DNA from: Deltaproteobacteria bacterium | GTDB taxonomy: Bacteria; Desulfobacterota; Syntrophorhabdia; Syntrophorhabdales; JANXAF01 | Assembly: GCA_026417175.1 (NCBI GenBank) | Contig: JAOADT010000007.1 | Span: 40,851 to 104,850 of the forward strand | DNA: 64,000 nucleotides | Direction of reading: 5' to 3' | Shown here: one piece after another, positions 51,168 through 60,432 of the stretch | How positions within the stretch are numbered: position 1 is the first letter of the stretch | How the letters are laid out: every line of letters begins with the position of its first letter | The notes under the pieces: model-generated | Databases searched by the model: none | Told to the model about the DNA's origin: nothing | Seen by the model: only the letters and a program-made list of their open reading frames with translations | Translations under genes and position numbers: made by a program

Positions 51168-52216
51168 TGAAGGTTACACTTAAACTCGTCCTGTTTTTAC
51201 TTCCAATAAGTGTGTTTTTGGCAGAAAGAACAGTTTTCTCAGTATCGCGTGCCACGGACTGCTATGGCACTCTGGAGGCTTGGAAAATAGATCGGAGTCT
51301 CAAGTGGTACATGGATGCGTACGATTGTTACTGTCCGAGTCCCAGTTCCAGACCAGTTTGTACACCAAAGAAGTCATCCTCATCACAGTCTTCTTATAAC
51401 TATAGTATGCCGAGTACGGGAAACTGGAAAGTCGATCTTATGGCTGGTCTTTTTGCCAGTTTCATGAATGGTTTTATAAAGGGACTCAAACAAAATCAGG
51501 AAGCCATGCAAAAAGTTGCTTCTAAGGATGTTTCACAGAGACATCTTATGGAAGAAAAGAAAAAAAACTGGGAAGAAGAATGGAGAAGAAATATAGAAAC
51601 CCAGCTTAGAGAGGCGATTAACAGTTATAAAGGTCAGAGACAGATGGAGTTTGAAAATACCAAGACCAGGCTACTTGGGAATATAAAGCTACCGGCTGAC
51701 AGTAAAATTATGAAAAGCCTTTTATGTTCGAGATACTGGAGCAAAGAGGCAGAGAAGGTTGTTTTATTATCTGATCCTTTTGCGCATGAAAAAGCCTTGG
51801 CTTTCAACAAGAAAGCTGAGTTGGCCCTAAGTGGTGATTTGAGAGAGTGTCCGGAAGAAATTGTATCGATTGTTGATGTGGATTCCCATAAGGTGAATTT
51901 GGAATTCAGAAATGATTTCTTAAGTCTTGTGAGCCTTGAGGAGAAAGGAAGACTAGAGATCCTTGGAAGCGTAAAAGAGGGCGTATCAAAGTTAAAGAGA
52001 GAAGTAGAAGAAATAAAAAATAAGATCGATGCTCTCAAAGAAGAAAGCGAAAAATCAAAAAATCCAAGCCTTCTAGAAGAAGCTTTAAAGAACCTAAAGG
52101 AAGCTGAAGAGAATCTGGCGAAAGCGGATGTACAAAGAGAGATACTTGAGAACGAAATAAGAGCAATTCAGGAAATAAAAAGAACCATTCAAACCTTTAA
52201 AGGGGATGATAAATGA
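51167..52216 (+). CDS. Exported protein with Cys/Ser-rich N-terminus and coiled-coil C-terminus
   Basis: A 349-residue protein with a signal peptide (about 1-25). Next is a compact segment with Cys residues (T-D-C-Y, Y-D-C-Y-C-P and P-V-C), then a serine-rich linker. A hydrophobic/aromatic stretch follows (L-M-A-G-L-F-A-S-F-M-N-G-F). The remainder has long charged heptads, densest at about 255-345. No family is recognised. It overlaps the previous gene by one base and the next by four bases. The cysteines could be substrates of the thioredoxin-like protein encoded next. Confidence 0.75.
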   Translation: MKVTLKLVLFLLPISVFLAERTVFSVSRATDCYGTLEAWKIDRSLKWYMDAYDCYCPSPSSRPVCTPKKSSSSQSSYNYSMPSTGNWKVDLMAGLFASFMNGFIKGLKQNQEAMQKVASKDVSQRHLMEEKKKNWEEEWRRNIETQLREAINSYKGQRQMEFENTKTRLLGNIKLPADSKIMKSLLCSRYWSKEAEKVVLLSDPFAHEKALAFNKKAELALSGDLRECPEEIVSIVDVDSHKVNLEFRNDFLSLVSLEEKGRLEILGSVKEGVSKLKREVEEIKNKIDALKEESEKSKNPSLLEEALKNLKEAEENLAKADVQREILENEIRAIQEIKRTIQTFKGDDK

Positions 52217-53223
52217 ATTTGAAGTCCATTTTTTTAATTGTATTTGTGTTGTCAGCCTTATTCGTTTCTACTTCAGTTCCAGGTGAGTTCTCGCCTCAAG
52301 CGCAAATACACCTACTTAGAGGGCTTAAGGCCATAGAGGAAGCTAAATCTCCGAGAGATTATCTTTTAGCAGAGGCAGAATTCGAGAAAGTTATTGAGAT
52401 TTCTCCGGAATGGGCAGAGGGTTATTATAATTTGGGGCTTGTGTGTGAAGCAATGGGTAAGGAGACAAAAGCGGTTAAAAATTACAGAGAGTATTTAAGA
52501 CGAAAGTCAAAAACAAGGGAGGAAAAGGAATTACAAGAAAGAATAGAAAAATTAATAAATGCGAGAGAAACGAAAAGAAAAATAGGACTTTCAGGTCTAA
52601 GTCTAGTTTCATTGAAGGACGGTATTTACATTCTTAATCTAGTCGAAGGCTCGAAACTTAACAAAGCTGGGTTCTTGGCAGGGGATAAAATTGTAGAGAT
52701 AAACAAGAGACCCCTTGTGGAGATGACCCTAAAGGAATTCTATGAACTTATAGAGAAACATCACGAGCAGCCTATGCTTGGAGCAAGGGTTCAAGCTTAT
52801 GCAAGAAGCGCCGGTATCGAAACTCCGGTGGCGTTTACAATCATAAGAGGTAAATCGAGACAAGTAATTGTGATACCAATGAGCGTGTTCAAAACGAGTG
52901 TCTATGAGATAGAGGAAGAAGAACTGGAAGAGGAAGTGTATAAATCAACCATTCCTGTGGCAGTTGTCACCTGGATGAACTGGTGCACGTTTTGTGAAAA
53001 GATGATTCCTGTAATAGAAAAGTTAGGTGAGACATATAGAGAGAGAGTGAAATTTTTGACAATCAACCTTGAAATGAACAGAAAGTTTTCCGAGATGTTT
53101 GCCGTGAAAGCTGCACCGGTCACTTTGTTGTTCACGAATGGTCAACTTGTGGATTCTTTTAGTGGTTTTAGGGGTGAGGAGCCTTATGAGACATGGCTTA
53201 TGGGGATAATTAGAAAAAAGTGA
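52213..53223 (+). CDS. Exported TPR-PDZ-thioredoxin-like protein
   Basis: A 336-residue protein with a signal peptide (about 1-24). TPR-like repeats follow (about 30-115; A-E-G-Y-Y-N-L-G-L-V). A PDZ-type domain spans about 125-220, with G-L-S-G-L-S, G-F-L-A-G-D-K-I-V-E-I-N and R-G-K. A thioredoxin-fold domain (about 235-336) has the redox motif W-C-T-F-C and the cis-proline segment A-A-P-V-T. It probably acts in the periplasm as a thiol oxidoreductase brought to its client by the TPR or PDZ part. The order of the three domains in one protein is unusual. Its start overlaps the preceding stop. Confidence 0.8.
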   Translation: MNLKSIFLIVFVLSALFVSTSVPGEFSPQAQIHLLRGLKAIEEAKSPRDYLLAEAEFEKVIEISPEWAEGYYNLGLVCEAMGKETKAVKNYREYLRRKSKTREEKELQERIEKLINARETKRKIGLSGLSLVSLKDGIYILNLVEGSKLNKAGFLAGDKIVEINKRPLVEMTLKEFYELIEKHHEQPMLGARVQAYARSAGIETPVAFTIIRGKSRQVIVIPMSVFKTSVYEIEEEELEEEVYKSTIPVAVVTWMNWCTFCEKMIPVIEKLGETYRERVKFLTINLEMNRKFSEMFAVKAAPVTLLFTNGQLVDSFSGFRGEEPYETWLMGIIRKK

Positions 53224-53557
53224 AGGTTTATTTACTCATCGGCCCTAAAAAAGGAGTAGCTCTATCAAAAAGGGTCTTTCTCAGTAGAACAATAAGGAAA
53301 CTTAGGGGAAAAAGCAATAATCGATTATGTTCCAAATGGAGACCACAATGCGTATCTTAAACCCAAATTAGCTCTCCAAATGATGTCGAAATAAATTAGC
53401 CTTATGGAAGACTGTGAAGTAATTCTAGCAACTGATTGACTTCCCCGATCCGCACAGATGATATACTTTAAAACAGCATGCTTTCTGGGCTAAAAGGTAA
53501 TTGTTGACTTTTTTCAAATGCGTATTTTAAATTATCATTTAAGTAAAAAACCAAAAA
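53224..53557. other. Intergenic region with a frameshifted fragment and a promoter
   Basis: Near 53225-53395 two frames, separated by a shift, read K-V-Y-L-L-I-G-P-K-K-G and then I-D-Y-V-P-N-G-D-H-N-A-Y, like a hydrolase-type fragment, but too short to assign. The tetR promoter lies near the end. Confidence 0.4.
53504..53532 (+). promoter_or_regulatory. Possible sigma-70-type promoter of tetR/efflux operon
   Basis: TTGACT, a 17-base spacer and TTAAAT, ending 25 bases before the tetR start. No clear palindromic TetR operator could be defined. Confidence 0.4.
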
Positions 53558-54199
53558 ATGAACCCTCGAAGGCGAAAAGACAGCTTAAAAACAAGAAAAA
53601 AACTTCTCAATGCAGCGATAAAAGTATTCTCAAAGAAAGGGTTCAGAGATGCAACAGTGATTGAAATTTGTACTTTAGCAGGTGCAAATGTGGCGGCAGT
53701 TAATTACCATTTTGGGAGTAAAGAGGCACTTTACAGAGAGGCTTGGAGATACGCATTCCTTGAGAGCTTAAAAAAACATCCTGCTCCAAATGAAGATGAA
53801 TCTTTACCCCCTGATGAACTTCTTAAGGCCCATATTCGATCCATCGTATACCGTGTGTCAGATCCAGAAAATAGAGAAATCTCGATTCTTTTTAAGGAAA
53901 TTTCTAATCCCACAGGCCTTCTGGATGAGGTAATTGAAGAAGAGCTTACTCCTTTGAAGGAAAACACGGAAAAGCTTCTTAAAAGGCTTCTTGGGCCATA
54001 TGTACCCGAGACGGAAGTTAAGTTTTCGGCGATAAGTATTGTGAGCCAGTGTATGAATCCCCTTCTCTTCCAAAGAGCAAAAAAGACTGATGAGCTCAAT
54101 GATATCCAAGATGTTGATGCCTATGTGGAACATGTTTTTCTGTTTTCACTCTTAGGTATCCAGGGAATACGAGCCAAATATGAAAATCGTGAACCTTGA
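53558..54199 (+). CDS. TetR-family transcriptional regulator
   Basis: A 213-residue regulator. The N-terminal helix-turn-helix (about 10-57) has L-N-A-A-I-K-V-F-S-K-K-G-F, T-V-I-E-I and A-A-V-N-Y-H-F-G-S-K-E-A-L-Y, the TetR signature. The C-terminal ligand domain resembles the type with L-L-K-R-L-L-G-P and C-M-N-P-L-L-F, seen in CerR-like regulators. It most likely represses the efflux genes that follow. The inducer is unknown. Confidence 0.9.
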   Translation: MNPRRRKDSLKTRKKLLNAAIKVFSKKGFRDATVIEICTLAGANVAAVNYHFGSKEALYREAWRYAFLESLKKHPAPNEDESLPPDELLKAHIRSIVYRVSDPENREISILFKEISNPTGLLDEVIEEELTPLKENTEKLLKRLLGPYVPETEVKFSAISIVSQCMNPLLFQRAKKTDELNDIQDVDAYVEHVFLFSLLGIQGIRAKYENREP

Positions 54200-54227
54200 T
54201 AAACCAATCTGGAAACAATTAGGTAGA

Positions 54228-55682
54228 ATGCGGGTTTTTATTCCTTCAAAGCAACTAATCTCTTTGGCTTTATCTCCACTATTTTTAGTCTCACTTCTTT
54301 CAAGTTGTATTTTTCTGCAGCATAAAAGTATAAAGCCGCAAATAGAGATTCCTGATAGTTGGAACGCCAAAATTCACGCGAGTTTGAAAAAGGAACCTTT
54401 AAATGAAAGACAACTTTCGACATGGTGGGAAAGCTTCGAGGATCCAGTTCTTTCAAGCCTTATAAGGGAGGCGATGGAGAGGAATCTTGATGTAAAAAAC
54501 GCTTTATCGAAGGTACGTGAGGCAGAGGCAAGAAAATATCTGGCAAAAGCAAATTTTTTTCCAGTGGTCGGGTTATCCGGTATTTTTAATATCTCTCGAA
54601 GAGCTGCTGAAAAAATAACAAAAGAAACCTATGAGGCTGGTTTCCAATCTTCGTGGACTGCAGATATTTTCGGCGGTATTCGCGCATCCTACGAAGCCTC
54701 AGAATTTGATCTTCAATCCTCAAAGGAATACGCACTGGGAGTTCTTAATAATCTGGTTTCACAGGTGGTCAAGACTTACATTGAGATCCGAACCCTGCAG
54801 AATAGAATAAAAGAAGCTGAAAATTCACTCAAAGTGCAGGAAGAGATCTATGAACTTATAAAAAAAGAATACGATGTGGGACTTAAAGATGAACTTACGG
54901 TGAATCAGATCCTCTATACCGTAGAATCAACCCGTTCAAGTATTCCAAACCTTACGAGCCAGTTAGAAGAGGCTAAAAACCGACTTTCTATTCTCCTTGG
55001 AAGAGCACCCGGTAATCTATCAGAAGAAATCGACAAACCAGGACCGGTTCCTTGTCCATCTGTTAATCCTATGTTGGGGATCCCGGGGGAGGTCATAAAA
55101 CAGAGGCCTGATATCCGCCAGGTAGAAAAAAAGCTTCTTGCACAGATCTCTAGGGTAAAAGCTGCTTACTCAGAACTCTATCCTGGTTTATCTTTAGAAG
55201 GTTCTTTCGCTTTTCAATCGTCTAGTCTTGGCAACCTTTCTGCCTCAAGAGCTTGGACTATAAGTTTCGGTCCGAAAATTTTGTGGACTCTATTTAAGGG
55301 ACAAGCAATAAGGCACAACATAGAACTTCAGAAGGTAATAGAGGAACAATATTTGATAGAGTACGAAAAAACAATCATTAAGGCCATAGAAGAGGTTGAA
55401 AACGCTCTGACTGCATACGGAAACGAACATGAACGACTGATTTCTCTGAAAAAAGCGGCAATGGCTGCTGAAGAAGCATTTTCTCTTTCGTGGAAAAAAT
55501 ACCAAGCAGGTCTTTCTGCATTTAGTGAGGTTCTCGAAAATCAGAAAGTGTTTCTTTCTCTTAGGGATCAGATCATTCAGAGAGAAGGAGCACTGGCTTC
55601 AAATCTTGTCGAACTTATCAAGGCTCTGGGTGGGGGTTCTGGACAAATCACAGATGTGTCGATCAAAGGAGGGATTGAATAA
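54228..55682 (+). CDS. TolC-like outer-membrane efflux lipoprotein (NodT/OprM family)
   Basis: A 484-residue protein. The signal peptide ends in lipobox L-L-S-S-C. Two repeats of long helices follow, with P-D-S-W-N at the mature N-terminus, W-W-E-S-F-E-D-P, L-P-x-L-S-G-like positions and R-P-D-I-R-Q-V-E, the OEP-family landmarks. It forms the outer-membrane exit duct. ATG 54228 with a partial AGG upstream gives a clean lipoprotein signal; the earlier ATG at 54180 overlaps tetR and adds 16 residues. Its stop overlaps the start of the adaptor gene. Confidence 0.9.
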   Translation: MRVFIPSKQLISLALSPLFLVSLLSSCIFLQHKSIKPQIEIPDSWNAKIHASLKKEPLNERQLSTWWESFEDPVLSSLIREAMERNLDVKNALSKVREAEARKYLAKANFFPVVGLSGIFNISRRAAEKITKETYEAGFQSSWTADIFGGIRASYEASEFDLQSSKEYALGVLNNLVSQVVKTYIEIRTLQNRIKEAENSLKVQEEIYELIKKEYDVGLKDELTVNQILYTVESTRSSIPNLTSQLEEAKNRLSILLGRAPGNLSEEIDKPGPVPCPSVNPMLGIPGEVIKQRPDIRQVEKKLLAQISRVKAAYSELYPGLSLEGSFAFQSSSLGNLSASRAWTISFGPKILWTLFKGQAIRHNIELQKVIEEQYLIEYEKTIIKAIEEVENALTAYGNEHERLISLKKAAMAAEEAFSLSWKKYQAGLSAFSEVLENQKVFLSLRDQIIQREGALASNLVELIKALGGGSGQITDVSIKGGIE

Positions 55683-56962
55683 TGCAAGAACTGAAGCGGC
55701 CAACCATAAGTGAGATCCTTAGGTCTGAAAATGTTTGGAAAAAATTTTCAGTAAAATTATTCATGGTTATTACTTTCTTTGCTTTAGCAGGGTTTAGTAT
55801 CGTTTTCTTGCTCATAAATGCTAAAACCGCTAAAAAAGAAGAGTTTCTTCTGGGAAAAGTGGAGCGAGGAGATCTCACTGTCACAGTTACCGCCACAGGC
55901 ACGATTGAACCAAAAAACAAAGTGGATGTGGGAAGTGAACTCTCTGGAATCATAAAAAGTGTTGAAGTGGATTATAATTCCCCCGTTAAACAGGGACAGA
56001 TTCTCGCAAAGCTTGACACGTCAAAGCTGGAGGCACAAATATCTCAGGCAAAAGCCTCTCTTGAAATGGCGAAAGCAAAGTTACTTGAGGTAAAGGCCAC
56101 AGTGAAAGAAACAGAAACAAGACTTACTCAACTTAAAAAACTTTGGGAGATAAGCAACGGGAAAATGCCTTCTAAGGCTGAAATAGATGCGGCAGAGGCC
56201 GCATTCTTGCGGGCAAAAGCGGAAGAAGCAGCTCAAGAAGCTCAAATTTATCAAGCCCAAGCGATTTTGAATGCCTATGAAACTGATCTTTCAAAGTCAG
56301 TGATACGCTCACCAATTTCAGGTATCGTTCTCGAAAAAAATGTTGAGGCAGGTCAAGTAGTGGCAGCTAGCTTCCAGTCACCTGTACTTTTCACAATAGC
56401 TTACGACTTAAAAGAGATGGAGCTCCATGTGGACGTGGATGAAGCCGATATTGGAAAAATTAAGGAAGGACAGAAAGTTAGGTTCACAGTTTCAGCTTAC
56501 CCTGAGAGGGTATATGAAGGCCGCGTAACGCAGGTAAGGTTTGCATCAAAGGAAAAATCCGGGGTAATCACATATGGTGTCATAATAAGCGTGAAAAATA
56601 CAGATCTTTCACTAAGGCCGGGCATGACTGCTACTGCAGACATAATAGTCAAACAGATTAAGAATTCTATTCTCCTTCCTAACGCGGCACTTCGGTTTGT
56701 CCCAAAATTTAAAGAAGATGATTCTAGGAACGAGACAGGACTTTTAAGTAAACTGATTCCACGGCCACCAAAATTTGATCAACCTAGTGTGGCACCCGAA
56801 GGAAACAAGAGTGAAAGGAAAGTATATCTGTTGAAAAATGGAAGACCTTTTGAGGTTTCGATAAGGACAGGGGAAACCGATGGTAACGTGACAGAGGTCC
56901 TTTCGACAAATTTAGAGCCTGGAACATACGTTATAGTGGGTGTAACGGAAAGAAAAAAATGA
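55682..56962 (+). CDS. macA: Periplasmic adaptor protein (MacA/HlyD family)
   Basis: A 426-residue membrane-fusion protein. One N-terminal membrane anchor (about 22-44) is followed by the lipoyl half G-T-I-E-P-K-N-K-V-D-V-G-S-E-L-S-G. A helical hairpin spans about 120-200. The second lipoyl half carries S-P-I-S-G-I-V-L-E-K-N-V, and a beta-barrel part has G-M-T-A-T-A-D-I near 320. It joins the MacB-type pump to the TolC-like duct. The genes either side supply exactly those partners. Confidence 0.9.
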   Translation: MQELKRPTISEILRSENVWKKFSVKLFMVITFFALAGFSIVFLLINAKTAKKEEFLLGKVERGDLTVTVTATGTIEPKNKVDVGSELSGIIKSVEVDYNSPVKQGQILAKLDTSKLEAQISQAKASLEMAKAKLLEVKATVKETETRLTQLKKLWEISNGKMPSKAEIDAAEAAFLRAKAEEAAQEAQIYQAQAILNAYETDLSKSVIRSPISGIVLEKNVEAGQVVAASFQSPVLFTIAYDLKEMELHVDVDEADIGKIKEGQKVRFTVSAYPERVYEGRVTQVRFASKEKSGVITYGVIISVKNTDLSLRPGMTATADIIVKQIKNSILLPNAALRFVPKFKEDDSRNETGLLSKLIPRPPKFDQPSVAPEGNKSERKVYLLKNGRPFEVSIRTGETDGNVTEVLSTNLEPGTYVIVGVTERKK

Positions 56963-57702
56963 AACCAGAAGAGATAAAAAGAAGTAACGGTCGACCTTTT
57001 CCCTTGCTGGAATTTAAAAGCGTGAAAAAAGTCTATGGATCTTATGGGGCAGAAGTTGAAGCATTAAGAGGAATCGATCTTTCGGTGTATGAAGGAGAAT
57101 TTATTGCTATTATGGGTCCTAGTGGTTCAGGTAAGTCAACTTTTCTTAATATAGTGGGATTTTTAGATGTGCCAACGGAAGGTAAGTATCTATTTATGGG
57201 TGTGGACACCGAAGGGATGTCCAGAAAGGAAAGGGCGCTTATTAGGAGACACTTCATTGGGTTCATTTTCCAGGGGTTCAACTTACTTCCCCGAACATCC
57301 GCTCTTGAAAATGTGGAGATGCCTCTTATTTATCGAAGAGTTCCAAAAAGTGAAAGGCGAAAAAAGGCCTTAGAGGCATTAAGTCTAGTGGGGCTTTCCG
57401 GATGGGAGGACCACACTCCGGTCCAACTTTCAGGAGGTCAGCAACAGCGAGTCGCAATAGCAAGGGCACTAGTTACCGAACCAACTTTACTTCTTGCAGA
57501 TGAACCAACGGGCAATCTAGACACTACAAGGAGTCAGGAGATAATGGAGCTTCTTAAATTTCTCAATCAGGAAAGAAACTTGACAATAGTTATGGTTACT
57601 CATGAACCAGACATAGCGTCATATGCATCACGCCACATCCATTTCAGGGACGGGCTTGTGATTTTAGACAGTATAACGAGAGGTGACTTACATGCTAATT
57701 AA
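56959..57702 (+). CDS. MacB-type ABC transporter ATPase
   Basis: A 247-residue ATPase with Walker A G-P-S-G-S-G-K-S-T, signature L-S-G-G-Q-Q-Q-R, and Walker B L-L-L-A-D-E-P followed by T-G-N-L-D. The Q-loop lies in F-Q-G-F-N-L-L-P. It belongs to the LolD/MacB branch. It overlaps the adaptor gene by four bases and the permease gene by eleven. It powers export across the inner membrane. Confidence 0.93.
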   Translation: MKPEEIKRSNGRPFPLLEFKSVKKVYGSYGAEVEALRGIDLSVYEGEFIAIMGPSGSGKSTFLNIVGFLDVPTEGKYLFMGVDTEGMSRKERALIRRHFIGFIFQGFNLLPRTSALENVEMPLIYRRVPKSERRKKALEALSLVGLSGWEDHTPVQLSGGQQQRVAIARALVTEPTLLLADEPTGNLDTTRSQEIMELLKFLNQERNLTIVMVTHEPDIASYASRHIHFRDGLVILDSITRGDLHAN

Positions 57703-58897
57703 CTCAATAATCCTCGCTGTGCGGGAAATGAAAAGAAACCTTATGAGATCCATCCTCACAGTTCTGGGTGTAGTGATAGGGGTAGCGTCGGTGGTCACAA
57801 TGGTAACAGTTGGAGGAGGGGCTACCATCGAGGTACAGCGCCAGATCTCAAGTCTAGGAAGTAATGTGCTTATGATCGTTCCGGGTAAAAGATTGGGACC
57901 GGGGCAGTCACTAGGTAACGTGCCATTTAAGAAATCGGACGCTGAATTCATAAAAAGAAATATTACCTCAGTTTTGGCTGTTGCTCCTTTGTCTTCAGGC
58001 TCTATGAGAGCGATCTTTCGAAATGAAAACTGGTCAACCCAGGTGACTGGCACGGACAACAACTTTTTTGTGGTTACCAACAGAGAGATTGCTATAGGTC
58101 GATATTTCACGGAAAGCGAGCTAAGAAGCGGAAGGGCTGTATGCATAATAGGAGAAACGGTTCGAAGGAAGCTTTTTAAATTCGATAATCCCATAGGTGA
58201 ACGGATTAGACTCGAAAAGCTCTCGTGCGAAGTAATAGGGCTTCTCAAAGAAAAGGGGCAATCTGCAATGGGATTCGACCAAGACGATCTTATAATTCTG
58301 CCGCTTACCACCTTTCATCGGAGAATAAGTGGAAATGAGGATGTATCGATGATCCAGGTCGCATTTGAAGAAGGTGCATCAGTTGAAAGGATCAAGCGGG
58401 ATATTGAAGTCCTTATGAGGGAGAGACGGCATCTATCTTTTAATCAGGAGAGTAACTTTCATATTATGGATCCTCGGGAGCTTATGAACATGATAACGGG
58501 AACAACACAGCTGCTTACTGCTTTACTTAGCGCAGTGGCAGGTGTGAGCCTTCTCGTGGGCGGTATAGGTATAATGAACATCATGCTAGTATCAGTTACA
58601 GAGAGAACTAGAGAGATAGGTATAAGACTTGCCATAGGAGCTTTGGAACACGAAGTCCTTTTTCAATTTTTAATAGAAGCTGTTTGTCTTTCTTCGTTTG
58701 GTGGGATCATTGGGATTTTAATGGCTGTTATTTTTTCAATTGTCCTTTCTAAGATTCTTGGAGTCCCGTTTGTATTAAAGCCTGGAATAATGTTTATTGC
58801 GTTCGTATTTTCAGCAGTGGTTGGAATTATTTTCGGTTACTTTCCGGCGCTAAAGGCGGCTAAACTGAATCCTATAGATGCGCTAAGGCACGAATAA
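57692..58897 (+). CDS. macB: MacB-type ABC transporter permease
   Basis: A 401-residue permease. One N-terminal membrane helix precedes a large periplasmic domain (about 45-275), and three C-terminal helices follow. Family motifs are R-S-I-L-T-V-L-G-V-V-I-G-V-A-S, S-L-G-S-N, the ending G-I-M-N-I-M-L-V-S-V-T-E-R-T-R-E-I-G and N-P-I-D-A-L-R. ATG 57692 with GAGAGGTG upstream is preferred to GTG 57683. The split of ATPase and permease into two genes differs from the fused MacB of enterobacteria. The exported substrate is unknown. Confidence 0.92.
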   Translation: MLINSIILAVREMKRNLMRSILTVLGVVIGVASVVTMVTVGGGATIEVQRQISSLGSNVLMIVPGKRLGPGQSLGNVPFKKSDAEFIKRNITSVLAVAPLSSGSMRAIFRNENWSTQVTGTDNNFFVVTNREIAIGRYFTESELRSGRAVCIIGETVRRKLFKFDNPIGERIRLEKLSCEVIGLLKEKGQSAMGFDQDDLIILPLTTFHRRISGNEDVSMIQVAFEEGASVERIKRDIEVLMRERRHLSFNQESNFHIMDPRELMNMITGTTQLLTALLSAVAGVSLLVGGIGIMNIMLVSVTERTREIGIRLAIGALEHEVLFQFLIEAVCLSSFGGIIGILMAVIFSIVLSKILGVPFVLKPGIMFIAFVFSAVVGIIFGYFPALKAAKLNPIDALRHE

Positions 58898-58904
58898 GGG
58901 ATAA

Positions 58905-58927
58905 AAACAAACTTTATAAATTTGTTT
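58905..58927 (+). terminator. Weak hairpin after the efflux operon
   Basis: AAACAAA, nine-base loop, TTTGTTT. The all-AT stem is not a strong terminator, but it is the only structure at the operon end. Confidence 0.25.
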
Positions 58928-59028
58928 GCCAAGGTTCTATTTAAACTCAAGTTTTAGAGGACAAGAAAATCTGTGCCGTATACACATAGGCCTTAATAAC
59001 TTGAAAATCTCGCCTTTAAATCGGTTTT

Positions 59029-59037
59029 TGGTATAAT
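59029..59037 (+). promoter_or_regulatory. Extended -10 promoter of the MASE3-PAS gene
   Basis: TG-G-TATAAT is a perfect extended -10 element with no convincing -35. Transcription should start near 59044, on the GTG start codon itself. Confidence 0.55.
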
Positions 59038-59043
59038 GTACAA

Positions 59044-60432
59044 GTGGAATTTATTCGAAAAAACGAAGATGTTTTAATCTTCCTATCAATCCTTTTTATC
59101 TCTTCTCTGAGCGCTTTTTACAGCTACTTACTTTTTCATACGTTTGCGGAGTTGTTTAGTATTATCGTGGGCGTAATTATCTTCGTGCTGACCTTTAATC
59201 TCAGAGATAAAACCGATCAAGGATATCTCACTTTTCTCGGTATCTCATATCTTTTTACATCCCTTCTTGATCTCGTGCATACCCTTGCATACAAGGGCAT
59301 GAATATTTTTATAGGTTTTGATGCTAATCTCCCTACCCAATTGTGGATCTCAGCTAGGTACTTGGAAAGTTTAAGTTTCTTTGCTGCCCTCTTTTTTGTG
59401 AACAAAAAGGTGAACGTTTATTCGTTAATATTTGTATACTTTACAGCAGTCACAATGATCCTTCTTTCTATTTTCACTTTCAAAAATTTTCCAGACTGTT
59501 ACATTGAAGGTAAAGGGCTTACGGCTTTCAAAATATACAGTGAATACGTCATATGTGTTATTCTTACTGTATCCTTATTTTTTCTTCGAAAGAAGAAAAA
59601 TGCCTTTCCCAAAATTACATTAAAATATCTTCAACTAGCTTTGCTTACGACCATCTTTGCAGAACTAGCTTTTACCCAATATGTGGGCGTTTACGATGGT
59701 TTTAATTTTGCCGGGCATATTTTAAAAGTTGTGTCTTTTTTCTTTATTTACAAAGCAGTAGTAAAAGAGATGTTAAGTGATCCGTTTGACCTTCTCTGGA
59801 TCAAACTTAAGAAAAACGAAGAAAGTCTGAAAAAAGCGTATCTTGAGCTCACGACTTACATAGAAGTTCTTGACCTCGTTTTTGTTGTCATAGATAAAAA
59901 TTTCAAGGTGAGCCAAATAAATCAAAAAGGAGCAGAAAAATTAGGTTACACAAAAGAAGAATTAATGGGCAAAGATTGGTTTGAAACCTTAATTCCTAAG
60001 GAAGAAAGAGATGCAATTAGAGGTGTATTTGAAAGTGTGATATCCGGCCAGATAGAGATTTCAGGATACTTTGAAAACAGAATAGTGAGAAAGGACGGAA
60101 CTGAGAGAATTTTTGCCTGGCACAATACGGTATTAAGGGATTTGGATGGTAAGCCAATAGCGACGGTAAGTGCTGGCGAGGACATAACGGACAAAAAGGT
60201 ATATGATGAAAACAGAGAAAAACTCGTAAAACAGCTTCAAAAAGCCTTAGAGAGCATAAAGACCCTCAGGGGACTGATTCCCATATGTGCTTGGTGTAAA
60301 AAGATAAGAACCGATGAAGGATATTGGATGGCGCTCGAGACCTACTTAAAAGAGCAGACCGAAGCGGATTTTACGCATGCTATGTGTCCGGAATGTTATC
60401 AGAAGGCGAAAAAAGAAATGGAAAACCTTTAG
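59044..60432 (+). CDS. MASE3-PAS sensor protein with C-terminal cysteine motif, no output domain
   Basis: A 462-residue protein. A MASE3-type membrane sensor (about 1-245) has seven or eight hydrophobic segments and the D-L-V-H-T-L-A-Y-K-G-M motif. A short coiled-coil leads to a PAS domain (about 265-390). The C-terminal part has G-L-I-P-I-C-A-W-C-K-K-I-R, G-Y-W and M-C-P-E-C, a four-cysteine arrangement that may bind metal. There is no kinase, GGDEF or EAL domain, so it must signal through a partner. The GTG start has no ribosome binding site and lies where transcription is expected to begin. The stop overlaps the convergent MFS gene. Confidence 0.82.
   Translation: MEFIRKNEDVLIFLSILFISSLSAFYSYLLFHTFAELFSIIVGVIIFVLTFNLRDKTDQGYLTFLGISYLFTSLLDLVHTLAYKGMNIFIGFDANLPTQLWISARYLESLSFFAALFFVNKKVNVYSLIFVYFTAVTMILLSIFTFKNFPDCYIEGKGLTAFKIYSEYVICVILTVSLFFLRKKKNAFPKITLKYLQLALLTTIFAELAFTQYVGVYDGFNFAGHILKVVSFFFIYKAVVKEMLSDPFDLLWIKLKKNEESLKKAYLELTTYIEVLDLVFVVIDKNFKVSQINQKGAEKLGYTKEELMGKDWFETLIPKEERDAIRGVFESVISGQIEISGYFENRIVRKDGTERIFAWHNTVLRDLDGKPIATVSAGEDITDKKVYDENREKLVKQLQKALESIKTLRGLIPICAWCKKIRTDEGYWMALETYLKEQTEADFTHAMCPECYQKAKKEMENL

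Noticed and set aside
47138..53443. The 15-base repeat CAACTGATTGACTTC at 47138-47152 and 53429-53443
   Set aside because: In 64 kb one or two exact 15-base repeats are expected by chance, and neither flank shows element ends or extended similarity.
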